From Smallanthus sonchifolius (taxonomy: Eukaryota; Streptophyta; Magnoliopsida; Asterales; Asteraceae): a stretch of 64,000 nucleotides of DNA. Position 1 is the first letter of the stretch. Each line of letters opens with the position of its first letter. The stretch spans positions 20,702,350 through 20,766,349 of the forward strand of contig CM042030.1 of assembly GCA_023525975.1 (NCBI GenBank), read 5' to 3'. A program made the translations under genes and the position numbers. Below the pieces are notes generated by a model. That model saw nothing but the letters and a program-made list of their open reading frames with translations. It did no database searches and had not been told where the DNA came from. Of this stretch, positions 42,919-55,099 are shown piece by piece.

Positions 42919-45570
42919 TGAAACACCCTACTTATTTCTTCTTTTATCTGAGTATTTTATTGCGGAAAACGGTCCCAGTTTATCAAAACCTTGCCATTAA
43001 ATGGCTAAGGTATATTTTTCATTTATAATTATTGTTTTACAAAATATTATATGATTACATCATATTATATAGGGATCTTTTAACTCCGATCGTTCCGTCC
43101 TCCGGAAGCTTCATTCCATGTGCCTCTTTCCTGCTGTGTTTGAAAAACGTTTTTAAATTAGCTTTTGCTAAGTAAGTACACTGCATCTTTTCATTTTATT
43201 ATGAACCCTTTAGGTTCTTATTATTGTTCACGTTCTCTCGGGCTCTCGGTGTCCCCGTGACCATCTTCGGACGTACCTCCGATCACGATATTTGTATATT
43301 TTATGGGTGTGCTAACCCCCTCGCAACCATCTTAGGCCGTACCTCCGGTCTGAGTATTGGCAAGGTTCTTATACTCTTCAGTATAGACCCCTCGCATTTG
43401 TCATGAAGACTCATTCATTCCTCAGCTCCGTAGACTTGGAATCTTTTTCTCCTTCAGCCCTGTAGGCCTGGAGTTTTCTTTAGTTCTCTTATTTATTTAT
43501 TGAGATCCACCTTACTGGCCGGGTATATCATTTCATTTGGGACCTTGAGTATGTTAGACTCATAGTCTCCCAAATGTATCAAGCATTTGATTCATTTCAC
43601 GTATATGCTTGATTTACCTTCCAACCAGTCCTCACCTTAAAACTTTGTAACAATTTCTCCACACTGCATTAAAAGGGTTTATATATAGGAAGTACCAGCA
43701 GGGTATCTACCACCCTTTTAACGCTTCGTGAGTACTCTATTATTACATTTTAGGGTTAGACTCGTTCCATCATACTTATTCATGTTTGCACGTATCATCG
43801 TGCATTCATGTATTCATCATGCATTTCACATATTCATGCTTATCGTTTATTTAATATATTCATCATGCATGATATATTCATATTCGTCATATATTGTAAA
43901 CTGGGTGATTTTTCTTCCAGAGCAGTACCTCCAACAGAGATGTTCCCAGGAAAGAGTGACGGGTCTAGGAGAGATTTATACACCACTCTTTCCTTAGACA
44001 GAACATTCCGTTTGTAAGATAACTACATACCAGTTGGATATTCTCCCATTCATTTACTATATTTTTATTACTGTCTTTCAGTCTATACCCCTAAACATTC
44101 ATAATGGTTTTGCCACGAAATATCAAAGAGGTTTATATATAGGAAGTACCAGCGGCGTATCCACCACCCCTTGATGACGTCGGGACTACTCCATTAATCC
44201 CGTTTAGTGTCTAAACTAAATTTTCATTACCCCGTACCCTCGTCATATCAAATATCACATAGCACATATTATTTGAACACGCAATTCACATAATCTTGTC
44301 TAGGTACGGGTCCAGTGTACTTGCATTATCCTCGGGTAGTTCCTAAGTTCGTTCCTCGCTTAAATGCTTTTCTGAACTCGAACCGTACTCGCAGCGTACC
44401 ACACTCGTACTTAAACGCACTGCGCCGGGTTCCTTGCTCCTTCACAATTTCTTGTGTGTGTGAATGTGGTTTGTGTTTTTGTTGTGAAGAAGTGAATGGC
44501 CAATGCCATCTATTTATAGGCAAAATCCTGGGTCCGTCGTCATATATTGTAAACTGGGGTGATTTTCCTTCCAGAGCAGTACCTCCAACAGAGATGTTCC
44601 CAGGAAAGAGTGACGGGTCTAGGAGAGATTTATACACCACTCTTTCCTTAGACAGAACATTCCGTTTGTAAGATAACTACATACCGGTTGGATATTCTCC
44701 CATTCATTTACTATATTTTTATTACTGTCTTTCAGTCTATACCCCTAAACATTCATAATGGTTTCGCCACGAAATATCAAAGAGGTTTATATATAGGAAG
44801 TATCAGCGGCGTATCCACCACCCCTTGAATACGTCGGGACTACTCCATTAATCCCGTTTAGTGTCTAAACTAAATTTTCATTACCCCGTACCCTCGTCAT
44901 ATCAAATATCACATAGCACATATTATTTGAACACGCAATTCACATAATCTTGTCTAGGTACGGGTCCAGTGTACTTACATTATCCATGGGTAGTTCCTAA
45001 GTTCGTTCCTCACTTAAATGCTTTTCTGAACTCGAACCGTACTCGCAGCGCACCACACTCGTACTTAAACGCACTGCACCGGGTTCCTTGCTCCTTCACA
45101 ATTTCGTGTGTGTGTGAGTGTGGTTTGTGTTTTTGTTGTGAAGAAGTGAATGGCCAATGCCATCTATTTATAGGCAAAATCCTGGGTCCGTGATGGACCG
45201 TTACCAACGGTGACTGTCCGTCACCATTTGTTCCTTAGCCGCCAAGTCCTTCGCCCATACGTAACGGACCGTTATCCTTTCTTGACGGTCCATCATGACT
45301 CGTAACGGACCGTTACCCCTCATGACGGTCCGTCATAGGGTTTACACGTGTCATTTTTCCATGATGAGTCATAGGACATGTGTCATTCTCTGGTTCAATC
45401 CTTGCTCAACCCGTAACGGACCTTTACCGCTTCGTGACGGTCCGTCACCGCTCGTAACAGACCGTTACCATCCATGACGGCCCGTTATGGCTTGAAACTT
45501 CAAATTTTCATTTTTAACCTTGAGATTTGTTTGACTTGTTTCTTGAGCTTTTAAATTTTGGGATGTTACA
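42919..45570 (-). repeat. 3' LTR of element D with internal 653-bp duplication
   Basis: Plus-strand termini are TGAAACACCC and GGATGTTACA. Units 43885-44537 and 44538-45190 are tandem copies differing at about 14 positions by eye. Each has a minus-strand TATAAATA (about 44519-44512 and 45172-45165), so the LTR has two core promoters. The palindrome array (45186-45490) is present once. Confidence 0.85.
45165..45490 (-). promoter_or_regulatory. D 3' LTR core promoter with alternating AACGG / TGACG palindromes
   Basis: TATAAATA on the minus strand, with an upstream array of about ten inverted-pair units: GTAACGGACCGTTAC and GTGACGGTCCGTCAC, several with one change. The half-sites TAACGG and TGACG match MYB-type (MSA-like) and TGA-bZIP (as-1-like) cores. 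Factor binding is inference. Confidence 0.5.
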
Positions 45571-45608
45571 ACTCTCCCCCTTAATTTAGATTTCGTCCTC
45601 GAAACCTG
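45571..45608 (-). other. PPT and conserved hairpin of element D
   Basis: The minus strand has TTTCG-AGGA-CGAAA (45604-45591), then AAGGGGGAGAGT against the LTR: the same order as in B, E and the Athila-like elements. Confidence 0.7.
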
Positions 45609-48600
45609 TTAGTCCTTAAATATTTGAGGATAAGTTTTCCTCATTTCTTCCTCGCTTTCTAATGTCATTTCCGACCCTTTTATGTGTTTCCATTGAACTA
45701 ACACTTGCTTGATTATTTTGTGATGTAATTGCTTTTCTTTTGTATCTAGAATCTTGATAGGTTCGTCAACATAGGTTAGTTTATCATTAACTTCTATCTC
45801 TTCTAATGGAACGTGTGCTGTTTCATCAGCCAAACATTTCCTTAAATAAGTTACATGAAATGTGTTGTGTATTTTATTCAATTCTTCAGGTAGCTCTAAT
45901 TGATAGGCAACTTTTCTGACCTTTTTGATGATTCTTAAAGGACCAATAAATCGTGGACTTTACTTTCCACGTTTCTTGAATCGGATTACACCTTTCCAAG
46001 GAGATACTTTCAACAAGACATAATCTCCTTCTTGGAATTCTAGTGGTCTACGTCTCTTATATGCGTATGACATTTGTCTATCCTGTGCATCTTTCAAACG
46101 TGCTTTGATTAAATCAAGCTTTTCTGACGTGGCTTGAACTATTTCTTTGCTGCCCAATTCTTTCTGACCAATTTCTACCCAACATATGGGAGTCCTACAT
46201 CTCCTTCCATATAGCATATCGTATGGTGGCATACCAATACTGGAATGGTAGCTATTATTGTACGAGAATTCTGATAAGGGCAAATGACTATCCCAACTTC
46301 CACCGAAATCGATTATACAAGCACGTGGCATATCTTCGAGGGTTTGTATTGTCCTCTCACTTTGACCGTCAGTTTGAGGGTGATATGCTGTGCTGATCAA
46401 TAACCTAGTTCCCATCTCTTCATGGAACTTTTTCCAAAAACGTGAAGTGAAACGAGTATCTCGATCAGACACAATCAAGACTGGCACTCCATGTCTTGAA
46501 ACAATCTCTTTGATGAATAAATCAGCTAACTTTTCTGAAGAGTATGTCTCACATATTGTTAAAAAATGAGCACTCTTAGTTAACCGATCTACAACCACCC
46601 AAATTGTATCATAACCCCTAGCTGTCTTTGGTAGCTTGGTTATGAAGTCCATAGTGAGATGTTCCCACTTCCATTATGAGATTTCTAATGGTTGTAATCT
46701 CCTATACGGTTTATGATGTTCTGCTTTAACTTGTAAACAAGTCAAGCATTTTGCTACATATTTCATGATATTAAACTTCATTCCGGGCCACCAATAATTT
46801 CTGCGCAGATCTTGGTACATATTTGTAGTACCCAGATGAATAGAATATCGTTATTTATAAGCTTCATCAAGAATCTTATGTCTAAACTCACCTGATCGTG
46901 GCATCCATATGCGACCAAATCGAGTCTTGACTTTATATTCATTTTCTTCTAGAAATTTCTCCTGACCAGCCATTCTTTTTTCTTAATATTCTCACCTTTT
47001 AATGCTTCGATTTGTGTGTCTCGAAGCTGGCTCATGAAATCAGGAGTTATCACTAACTTATATGCTTTCACCTGAATAGAATGATGCTCTTCCTTGCGGC
47101 TTAGAGCATCGGCTACCACGTTAGCCTTTCCAGGATGATATAAGATCTCACAATCATAATCCGTGACTAGTTCTAACCATCTTCGTTGCCTCATGTTTAA
47201 ATCTTTCTGGTCAAAGAAATACTTAAGACTTCTGTGGCCTGTGTAAATCGGGTACTTCGTTCCGTAAAAGTAATGCCTCCAGATTTTTAGCGCAAACACT
47301 ACCGCAGCTAATTCCAGATCATGGGTTGGATAGTTTGCTTCATGTGTCTTTAGATGTCGAGAGGCATAGGCTATCACATTTCCTCTTTGCATCAGAACAC
47401 TACCTAATCCAAGCTTGGAAGCATCAGAATATACCACAAAGTCTTCTACTTCTTCTGGCAATGCCAGAACTTGAGCTTGTGTCAATCTTTCATTTAATAT
47501 CTGGAATGCCTTCTCTTGTGCCGCATTCCATTCATATTTCGAGTTCTTTCGAGTTAGCTTAGTTAATGGGGTGGCTATCTTAGAAAAGTCTTGGATGAAC
47601 CTTCTATAATAGCCAACTAATCCCAAGAAACTTCTAACTTCTGATGGATTCTTAGGTGGAGACCATTTCATTACAGCCTCTATTTTTGCTGGGTCTACTG
47701 AGATATCTTATGTGTTTACAACATAACCCAGAAATTGAACTTCCCTCAACCAAACACATTTTGAGAATTTGGCGTACAGTTTCTCCTTTCGTAAGGTACT
47801 AAGTACTTCACAAAGGTGTTGTGCATGTTCTTCTTTATTCTTTGAATAAATCAAGATGTAATCAATGAAGACAATAACGAATTTGTCTAACATTGGCCGG
47901 CATACTCTATTCATGAGGTCCATGAAAACTGCCGGAGCATTCGTCACTCCAAACGACATCACTACAAATTCATAGTGTCCATAACGAGTTCTAAATGATG
48001 TCTTGGGTACATATCCTTCTCGTACATTCATCTGATGATAACTGGATCCTAAGTCAATTTTGGAAAACCAACTTGATCCTTGTAATTGATCAAATAGATC
48101 ATCAATTCTAGGTAAGGGATACCTATTCTTGATAGTCAGCTTATTCAATTCACAGTAGTCTATACACATCCTCATACTACCGTCTTTCTTCTTCACGAAT
48201 AGAGTTGGTGCACACTAAGGGGATACACTTGGATGTATAAATCCCTTGTCTAACAACTCTTGTAGTTGTGACATTAATTCCTTCATCTCTGTTGGTGCTA
48301 ACCGGTATGGAGCTTTAGCTACCAACTTAGCTTAGGAATTAAATCAATTTTGAATTCGATCTCTCTCTCTCAGGTGGAGCACCTGGAAGATCGTTTAGGA
48401 ATATATCTGGGAATTCTTTACTACTGGAACTTGATCCAGTTCTTTCCCTTTTTTCTTTACATTAGCTATGTAGGCTAAGAAGGCTTGGTGACCTTGTCTC
48501 ACGTAGCTACTTATCTTGGCCATCGTACATAGCGTGATCTGGTTTCGTCGTTCACCAATGATACTAACTTCTTTTCCTATAAGCGTCATGAATCATACAA

Positions 48601-48960
48601 TCTTCTGATTGCATATAATTATTGCAGCGTGTGAAGATAACCAGTCCATTCCAATGATCACATCAAATTCTTGCATTGGCATTGGAATTAAATCAACGAG
48701 ATATTCTTCTCTTTTTATGAGTGGTTTGCAATCTCGCCATATTTCAGTCACTACGCAGTTTCGATCACTCGCGATTTCGACTTCTAATTCCTTAGCCAAC
48801 TTACTTCTATTAAAGTTTCTAGTGTTTGCATACTTTAAAGAAATAAATGACCGACTAGCTCCTGTATCGAATAAAACACAAGCAGGTAGGGAATTCAAGA
48901 GGAATGTACCTGATACTACGTCAGGAACATCTTTTGCTTCCTCCGCAGTAATCTAAAAAG
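45609..48960 (-). pseudogene. Element D pol, degenerate
   Basis: Fragments on the minus strand: protease with DTGASRSF (48898-48593), linker (48589-48395), RT (48196-47708) in which the catalytic motif reads FIDY instead of FIDD, RT end and RNase H (47671-46949, VVYSDAS), integrase finger remnants (about 46940-46660), integrase core (46652-45960, with MDFITKLP, VSDRDTRF and GQSERT) and a chromodomain-like C-terminus (45881-45609). Closely related in layout to B pol, but split by stops and shifts. Confidence 0.85.
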
Positions 48961-50134
48961 CCCTGCCTCTTGGTTTCGGAGCCTCGATTCTTTTCACTTC
49001 ATTTTCTGCTACACTTGACCCTTCTCCGGTCTTCTCCGTTTGATATTTTAACTCCGGACATTCTCTACTGAAGTGTCCTGGCTTATAACAGTTGTAGCAC
49101 AACCGGGTGCCACTCATACACTGCAATGTCGTGTGTCCTGTCTTTCCACACTTGTGACAAGTTGTTACTTTGAATCGGCACTCTCACGGGTGGCTTCTTC
49201 CACAAGTCTTACAGCTTTGAATACTTTTCCTTGGGGAGGAACCGCCTCCCGATTTATTAAATTTGAACCTCTTAAGAGGCATAGGAGAAGGATAACTTTC
49301 TCCTTTCCTTTTTCCGTCTCTTTCAGCTTGTCTCTTGAGCTCAGTCTCGCGTTCCCGAGCCCAATCAATCATCTCCTCCAAGTTTGCGGACTTGGATGGA
49401 TGGATAAACCCTCTAATCTCTGTTTTTAAAATGAGATGGTATCTTGTCATCCACATCTTCGGGGTTGTTAACAAAGCTGGACAGAACCTAGCCTTGTCGA
49501 AGAAGATTCCTGTGATCTCATCCACCGTCTCTGTTGTCTGATGGAATTGAAGAAACTCCTCGATGATTCTTTCAATTGCCGCTCGAGGGCAATAGTTTTT
49601 TAAGAAGAGATCTTTAAACTCTTCCCACTTCATTTCTTTGATTCTCTCTCTACCTTTTTCTCTCTGCACATATCCCCACCAATCATCAGCTCGTTCTTTT
49701 AGCTGATTGGTGGTGAAGGTGACTTCATCTTCTTTTTCACAGTGGCATGTATTGAATGCTCTTTCTATTGAGGCGATCCATCTCTGACTTTCTAAAGGAT
49801 TAACCGCTCCTTTAAATTCGAATGGCTTGCATGTCATGGAATCCTTATATGTGCAACGAGTTGATTTCATATCAACTTTTGGATTCCCTCCTTCTCCATT
49901 ATGAGTAACATCCTTGTGGTTTTCAAACCAGCTTTCTAATGAGCTTTGTAGATCTGCTTGTAAAATTGGAAAGTTTGCATCAAATGCTTTTCCTACTTCT
50001 ATTGCGATCTGTCTTCGGATATTCTCTGGGACTTGTTCAACCTCGTTCTCATGATAAAGTGGAGATTCAGCTCTCATGTGGCTTCCCTCATCACGTATTT
50101 CATCGTTATGATGTTCAGCCATTTGCTGAAACAT
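48961..50134 (-). pseudogene. Element D gag, degenerate
   Basis: The open part 49184-50134 gives 316 residues; the likely start is MAEHHN at about 50122. The gag core holds FEFKGAVNPLESQRW and DDWWGYVQ, and the frame ends in the first knuckle (CKTCGRSHP). Two further CCHC knuckles continue in another frame at about 49050-49190, showing a frameshift. Confidence 0.8.
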
Positions 50135-50608
50135 GGCATCAGTTTAATCTCTAATTCGTTTATCACAGTCTAGGTTTTTATACTATATGCCTTGTATTAT
50201 TCTAACCCTATTCAAATATTCTAAGGTTTCACATAAGGCCCCATCTATGCATTTTACACATATGCACATTTATTCATGCATTTTAATCATGCACAATCAC
50301 ATTCTCGACTTACTATCTGCTGAAATAAGTTATCATATGATATTTGTGATATCATAATGGTCCCATACATTAGCTCCTATACTGGCCAGGCGTAAGGCAA
50401 TGTATGTTACTTATCATGATATTCCTAACTATCATCTGGAGCTTATCTTATACAAATTTCTGCCCACGTATATTCATACATTTATGTTCTAAGCACTTGA
50501 ACACACTTGCCTCCTTGGACAGCCTCGGATTGAATCCCTATTTATATCATGAGCACTTATGGTTTGAGTTTAAGTACCCTTTTCTTATACTTAAATCCCT
50601 CAAACCGT
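50135..50608 (-). other. Leader of element D
   Basis: Non-coding interval between PBS and gag. No gene is supported; a 109-residue plus-strand open frame here looks fortuitous. Confidence 0.6.
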
Positions 50609-50620
50609 GCTCTGATACCA
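50609..50620 (-). other. Primer-binding site, initiator tRNA-Met (element D)
   Basis: TGGTATCAGAGC on the minus strand, three bases from the 5' LTR. Confidence 0.9.
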
Positions 50621-50623
50621 ACC

Positions 50624-52606
50624 TGAAACACCCTACTTATTTCTTCTTTTATCAGAGTATTTCGTTGTGGAAAACGATCCCAGTTTATGAAAACTTTTCC
50701 ATTAAATGGCTAAGGTATATTTTTCATTTATAATTATTTTTTTACAAAAGATGATATGATTACATCATATTATACAGGGATCTTTCAAATCCGATCGTTC
50801 CATCCTCAGGAAGCTTCACTACGTGTTTGAAAAACGTTTTTGAATTAGGTTTCTCTAAGTAAGTACACTGCATCTTTTCATTTCATTATGAACCCTTTAG
50901 GTTCTTATTATTGTTCACGTTCTCTCGGGCTCTCGGTGCCCCCATGACCATCTTCGGACGTACCTCCGATCACGGTATTTGTATATTTTATGGGTGTGCT
51001 AACCCCCTGGCAACCATCTTAGGCCGTACCTCCGGTACGAGTATTGGCAAGGTTCTTATACTCGTCAGTATAGACCCCTCGCATTTGTCATGAAAACTCA
51101 TTCATTCCTTAGCCCCGTAGGCTTGGAATCTTTTTCTCCTTCAGCCCCGTAGGCCTGGAGTTTTCTTTTGTTTTCTTCTTTATTTATTGAGATCCACCTT
51201 ACTTGCCGAGTATCTCATTTCATTTGGGACCTTGAGTATCTTAGACTCACAGTCTCCCAAATGTATCAAGCATTTGATTCATTTCACGTATATGCTTGAT
51301 TTACCTTCCAACCAGTCCTCACCTTAAAACTTTGTAACGGTTTCTCCACGCTGCATTAAAAGGGTTTATATATAGGAAGTACCAGCGGCATATCCACCAC
51401 CCTTTTAACGCTCCGTGAGTACTCCGTTATTCCATTTAAGGGTTTAGACTCGTTCAATCATACTTATTCATGTTTGCACGTATCATCGTGCATTCATGTA
51501 TTCATCATGCATTTCACATATTCATACTTATCGTGTATTTAATATATTCATCATGCCTGATATATTCATATTCGTCATATATTCTAAACTGGGGTGATTT
51601 TCCTTCCAAAGTAGTACCTCCAAAAGAGATGTTTCCAGGAAATAGTGACGGGTCTAGGAGAGATTTATACACCACTCTTTCCTTAGACAGAACATTCCGT
51701 TTTTCAGATAACTACATACCGGTTGGATATTCTCCCGTTCGTTTACTATATTTTTATTACTGTCTTTTAGTCTATATCCCTAAACATTCATAATGGTTTC
51801 GCCACAAAATATCAAAGAGGTTTATATATAGGAAGTACCAGCGGCGTATCCACCACCCCTTGAATACGTCGGGACTACTCCATTAATCCCGTTTAGTGTC
51901 TAGACTAACTTTTCATTACCCTGTACCCTCGTCATTTCGCATATCACATAGCACATATTATTCGAACACGTAATTCACATAATCGTGTCTAGGGTACGGG
52001 TCCAGTGTACTTACATTATCCTCGGGTAGTTCCTAAGTTCGTTCCTCGCTTAAACGCTTCTCCGAACTCGAACCGTACTCGTAGCGTACCGCACTCGTAC
52101 TTAAACGCACCACACCGAGTTCCTTGCTCCTTCACAATTTCGTGTGTGTGTGAATGTGGTTTGTGTTTTTGTTATGAAGAAGTGAATGGCCAATGCCATC
52201 TATTTATAGGCAAAATTCTGGGTCCGTGACGGACTGTTACCAACGGTGACGGTCCGTCACCGTTTGTTCCTTAGCCGACAAGTCCTTCGTCCATACGTAA
52301 CGGACTGTTATCCTTTCGTGATAGTCCGTCATGACTCGTAACGGACCGTTACTCCTCGTGACGGTCCGTCATAGGGTTTACACGCGTCATTTTGCCATGA
52401 TGAGTCACAGGACACGTGTCATTCTCCGGTTCAATCCTTGCTCAACCTGTAACGGACCGTTACCGCTTCGTGGCGGTTCGTCACCGCTCGTAACAGACCG
52501 TTACCATCCATAACGGTGCGTTATGGCTTGAAAATTCAAATTTTCATTTTTAACCTTGAGCTTTGTTTGACTTGTTTCTTGAGCTTTTAAATTTTGGGAT
52601 GTTACA
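50624..52606 (-). repeat. 5' LTR of element D (1983 bp)
   Basis: Same termini as the 3' LTR, without the 653-bp duplication. It carries TATAAATA at about 52207-52200 (minus), the palindrome array 52226-52515, and two TATATATAGG modules enclosed by inverted repeats (51356-51408 and 51811-51862). Confidence 0.9.
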
Positions 52607-54555
52607 AAATCTAAAGAGTATTAATGTGGCATAACTTAGAGTTCCATAGCTTCCTCGTGTTTGAACAACAATACGTCAAACTCCGAGTAGCTTTAAAGTT
52701 TATAGGTTTTAAACTTTCATGGATAAGGTGAATAATCATGCCTTACGTATGATGTACTTAATCAATTGCAACAATGTTAACCATCTAATTTCGTAAATAA
52801 TCTAGTATCACGCATATTGCATACAACTAAGTATCATGTATCATGTGAACAATCTAGTACCATGTATATTGTAAATAACCAAGCTTCATGTATCATGTGA
52901 TCAATCTAGTATCATGTATACTGCAGACAATCAAGTTTCATGTATCGTGTGATAAATCTAGTATTATGTATCTTGCAAACAACCAAGTTTCATGTATCAT
53001 GTGATAAATCTAGTATTATGTATATTGTAACAACCAAGTTTCAGGTATCATGTGATAAATCTAGTATCATGTATATTGTAAACAGTCAAGTTTCATGTAT
53101 AATGTGATCAATCTAGTATCATGTATATTGCAAAAACCAAGTTTCGTGTATAATGTGATTAATCTAGTATTATGTATATTGTAAATGTTCATATGTGAGT
53201 TAGTGAATCTCATGAGTAACGTAAACTATCGAATTTTGTAGGTGGTCGAGTATTGCGGACAAGCGTGTGGCTTGGCATTCATGTATAATGTGGGTAGTTG
53301 GGTTTTAAATTTTTAATCTTGTTTAGTATTATATGGATGGTTAACGCCTACGTGAAATGATTCATTTCCTTGAAATGCCTAGTATGCTCATATATTTCTG
53401 AAAGTGCAAGATAACGAGAAGGTTTTGCAGGTGTTTAGAGTAATGTGCTTACGAATAACTGATTTGTGCTTTTTGTTTGTAAATAAACAAGTAATTGTAA
53501 TTTATTACTGTTTGTAAATTAATAAAATAGTGAAAATATTAAGCTGAATAACTAGATAAATGGATGAATAAATAAAAACCTTTTATTTAATTTTAATTAT
53601 CATAAAGAGAATGTTTTAAAGGAAAATAATGGCTAAATCATTTACTAAAAAGCCAAGATTTAATAATTATTAATTTAACAAACTAAAAGTCATAATTAAT
53701 TATTAATTAAGATAATGTTTTTTATAAAACAAGTTGTATTAAGTTTCCCTACAAGGTGAAAAGATTTATAGAAAATTTATATTCAATATAATATTTATAA
53801 ACTAAGGGTTTGACAAAGGTTTGATTGAACGAGAAAATGATGTTATCAAAATAGTTAGTTTACAAAGAAAGGTTTAGGTATGTGTACTAAATTGCAATAA
53901 ATAAAATGGTGGTGTTTAGATTGTACTCATTTGGTATCATAACCAAATGGATACTTTGACAAGTCAAAATGATTCAAATTCTTATACTTTCAAGAAGACC
54001 TGCTTTAGCCTATAGGTGAACACTCACTTCGGGAATTCCCAGGAAAGCATACGGATCCTTCGGTCGATTTGGATTTATATGCAATGCTTTCTTAGACAGA
54101 AGACCCAAAGTACAGGCATTCACCCTTCCGGTTTGGTCATGTTCTTTACTAATTTTCAGAACTCAAAACTTTGACGGGATTTTAAAATTTTTAATAGGCA
54201 CTAGGCTTAAGAGTTTGAATTTTTTTTTACAAGTGATGATGAGGATGTCATAATTCTCAATGTGTAAAGGTGAGAGTATGATGTCTTAGATATGAATAAG
54301 TGTATGGAAGAGCTTGGGATGGCATTTAATGGGATCAAAAATAGGTAGCATGTAATCAAACAGTGTGGTAAACAAGGTATTACATAAATAGCAGTTTTAT
54401 AAGCATGTGAGTTATTAAATAGTGTGACACATAAAATATCATGTTTTGTATCATGTGATGTAATACCTTGGATAACATGTAAGATAACCACACAAGGGTG
54501 TCCTAAGGTTATAGACTAGGTCATTGGTTTCTAATAACCTAATTCCCTATAACTA
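52607..54555 (-). mobile_element. Element E internal region, leader side
   Basis: No coding sequence. It holds the 52-bp tandem repeat (52799-53210), AT-rich sequence (53480-53900) and a leader block (54000-54150) matching that of element B (15165-15320). A 94-residue minus frame at 54207-54491 is not supported as a gene. Confidence 0.6.
52799..53210. repeat. Tandem repeat, eight units of about 52 bp
   Basis: AATCTAGTA recurs at 52799, 52851, 52903, 52955, 53007, 53058, 53110 and 53161, that is every 51-52 bases. Each unit also has an ATGTATATTG-like and a GTTTCATGTATCATGTGAT-like part. Minisatellite within E. Confidence 0.9.
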
Positions 54556-54569
54556 TGGCTCTGATACCA
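54556..54569 (-). other. Primer-binding site, initiator tRNA-Met (element E)
   Basis: TGGTATCAGAGCCA on the minus strand, three bases from the LTR start at 54573. Confidence 0.9.
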
Positions 54570-54572
54570 ATC

Positions 54573-55099
54573 TGTCACACCCCAACCGACGGCAGAATAC
54601 GTCGGGGGTGAACGTGTAGACTGTTCATAAGCTCATGATCAGACCAAAATCTCATATATTAATTTAATCCAATTTCCATAACACTTGTTCAAACAATTCA
54701 CGTACAAACATATAAAGGAAAACAAGGTACACCATTAATGTTCATTTGATTATTTAACTAGGTCCTCAATCCTATGTGTAGCATCTTGCATATGATCTCA
54801 ATAATAATACCTGAAACATGATGAAAACAAGGTCAACTAAAAATAGTTGGTGAGCATACATAGGTTTTGACACCATAAGTAATATCAAGAGTTTGAGTAT
54901 AATTCATATGATACATGGTTTAATAAACCACTATAGTTTAAACTGAGGCGTACAATCAAACCTTGTGACTGATAGGCATAACACAACAGTTATCCATAAG
55001 TGTTAGGCATAACATAATAGTTACCCTTAAATGATAGGCATAACACAACAATTATCCTTAAGTGTTTTCGGCAACAATCACCCTAACCGGGTGGGTTGG
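54573..55099 (-). repeat. 5' LTR of element E, interrupted by F
   Basis: Begins TGTCACACCCC, matches 3757-4310, and is cut inside CCCTAACCGGGTGGGTTGG, where the 3757 copy continues with TCAGACTCAATAG. The remainder lies beyond element F and the window. Confidence 0.85.

Larger units (their letters stand above)
42919..52606 (-). mobile_element. Element D: decayed Tekay-like Ty3/gypsy retrotransposon
   Basis: 3' LTR 42919-45570, degenerate pol and gag 45609-50134, PBS 50609-50620, 5' LTR 50624-52606, all on the minus strand, with the 5-bp duplication AAATC at 42914-42918 and 52607-52611. The LTRs differ in length by about 670 bases because of a tandem duplication in the 3' LTR. Many stops, and a damaged RT active site, show it is inactive. 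Confidence 0.9.

Noticed and set aside
52799..53210. CRISPR array
   Set aside because: Direct tandem repetition without unique spacers in a plant retrotransposon; a minisatellite fits.
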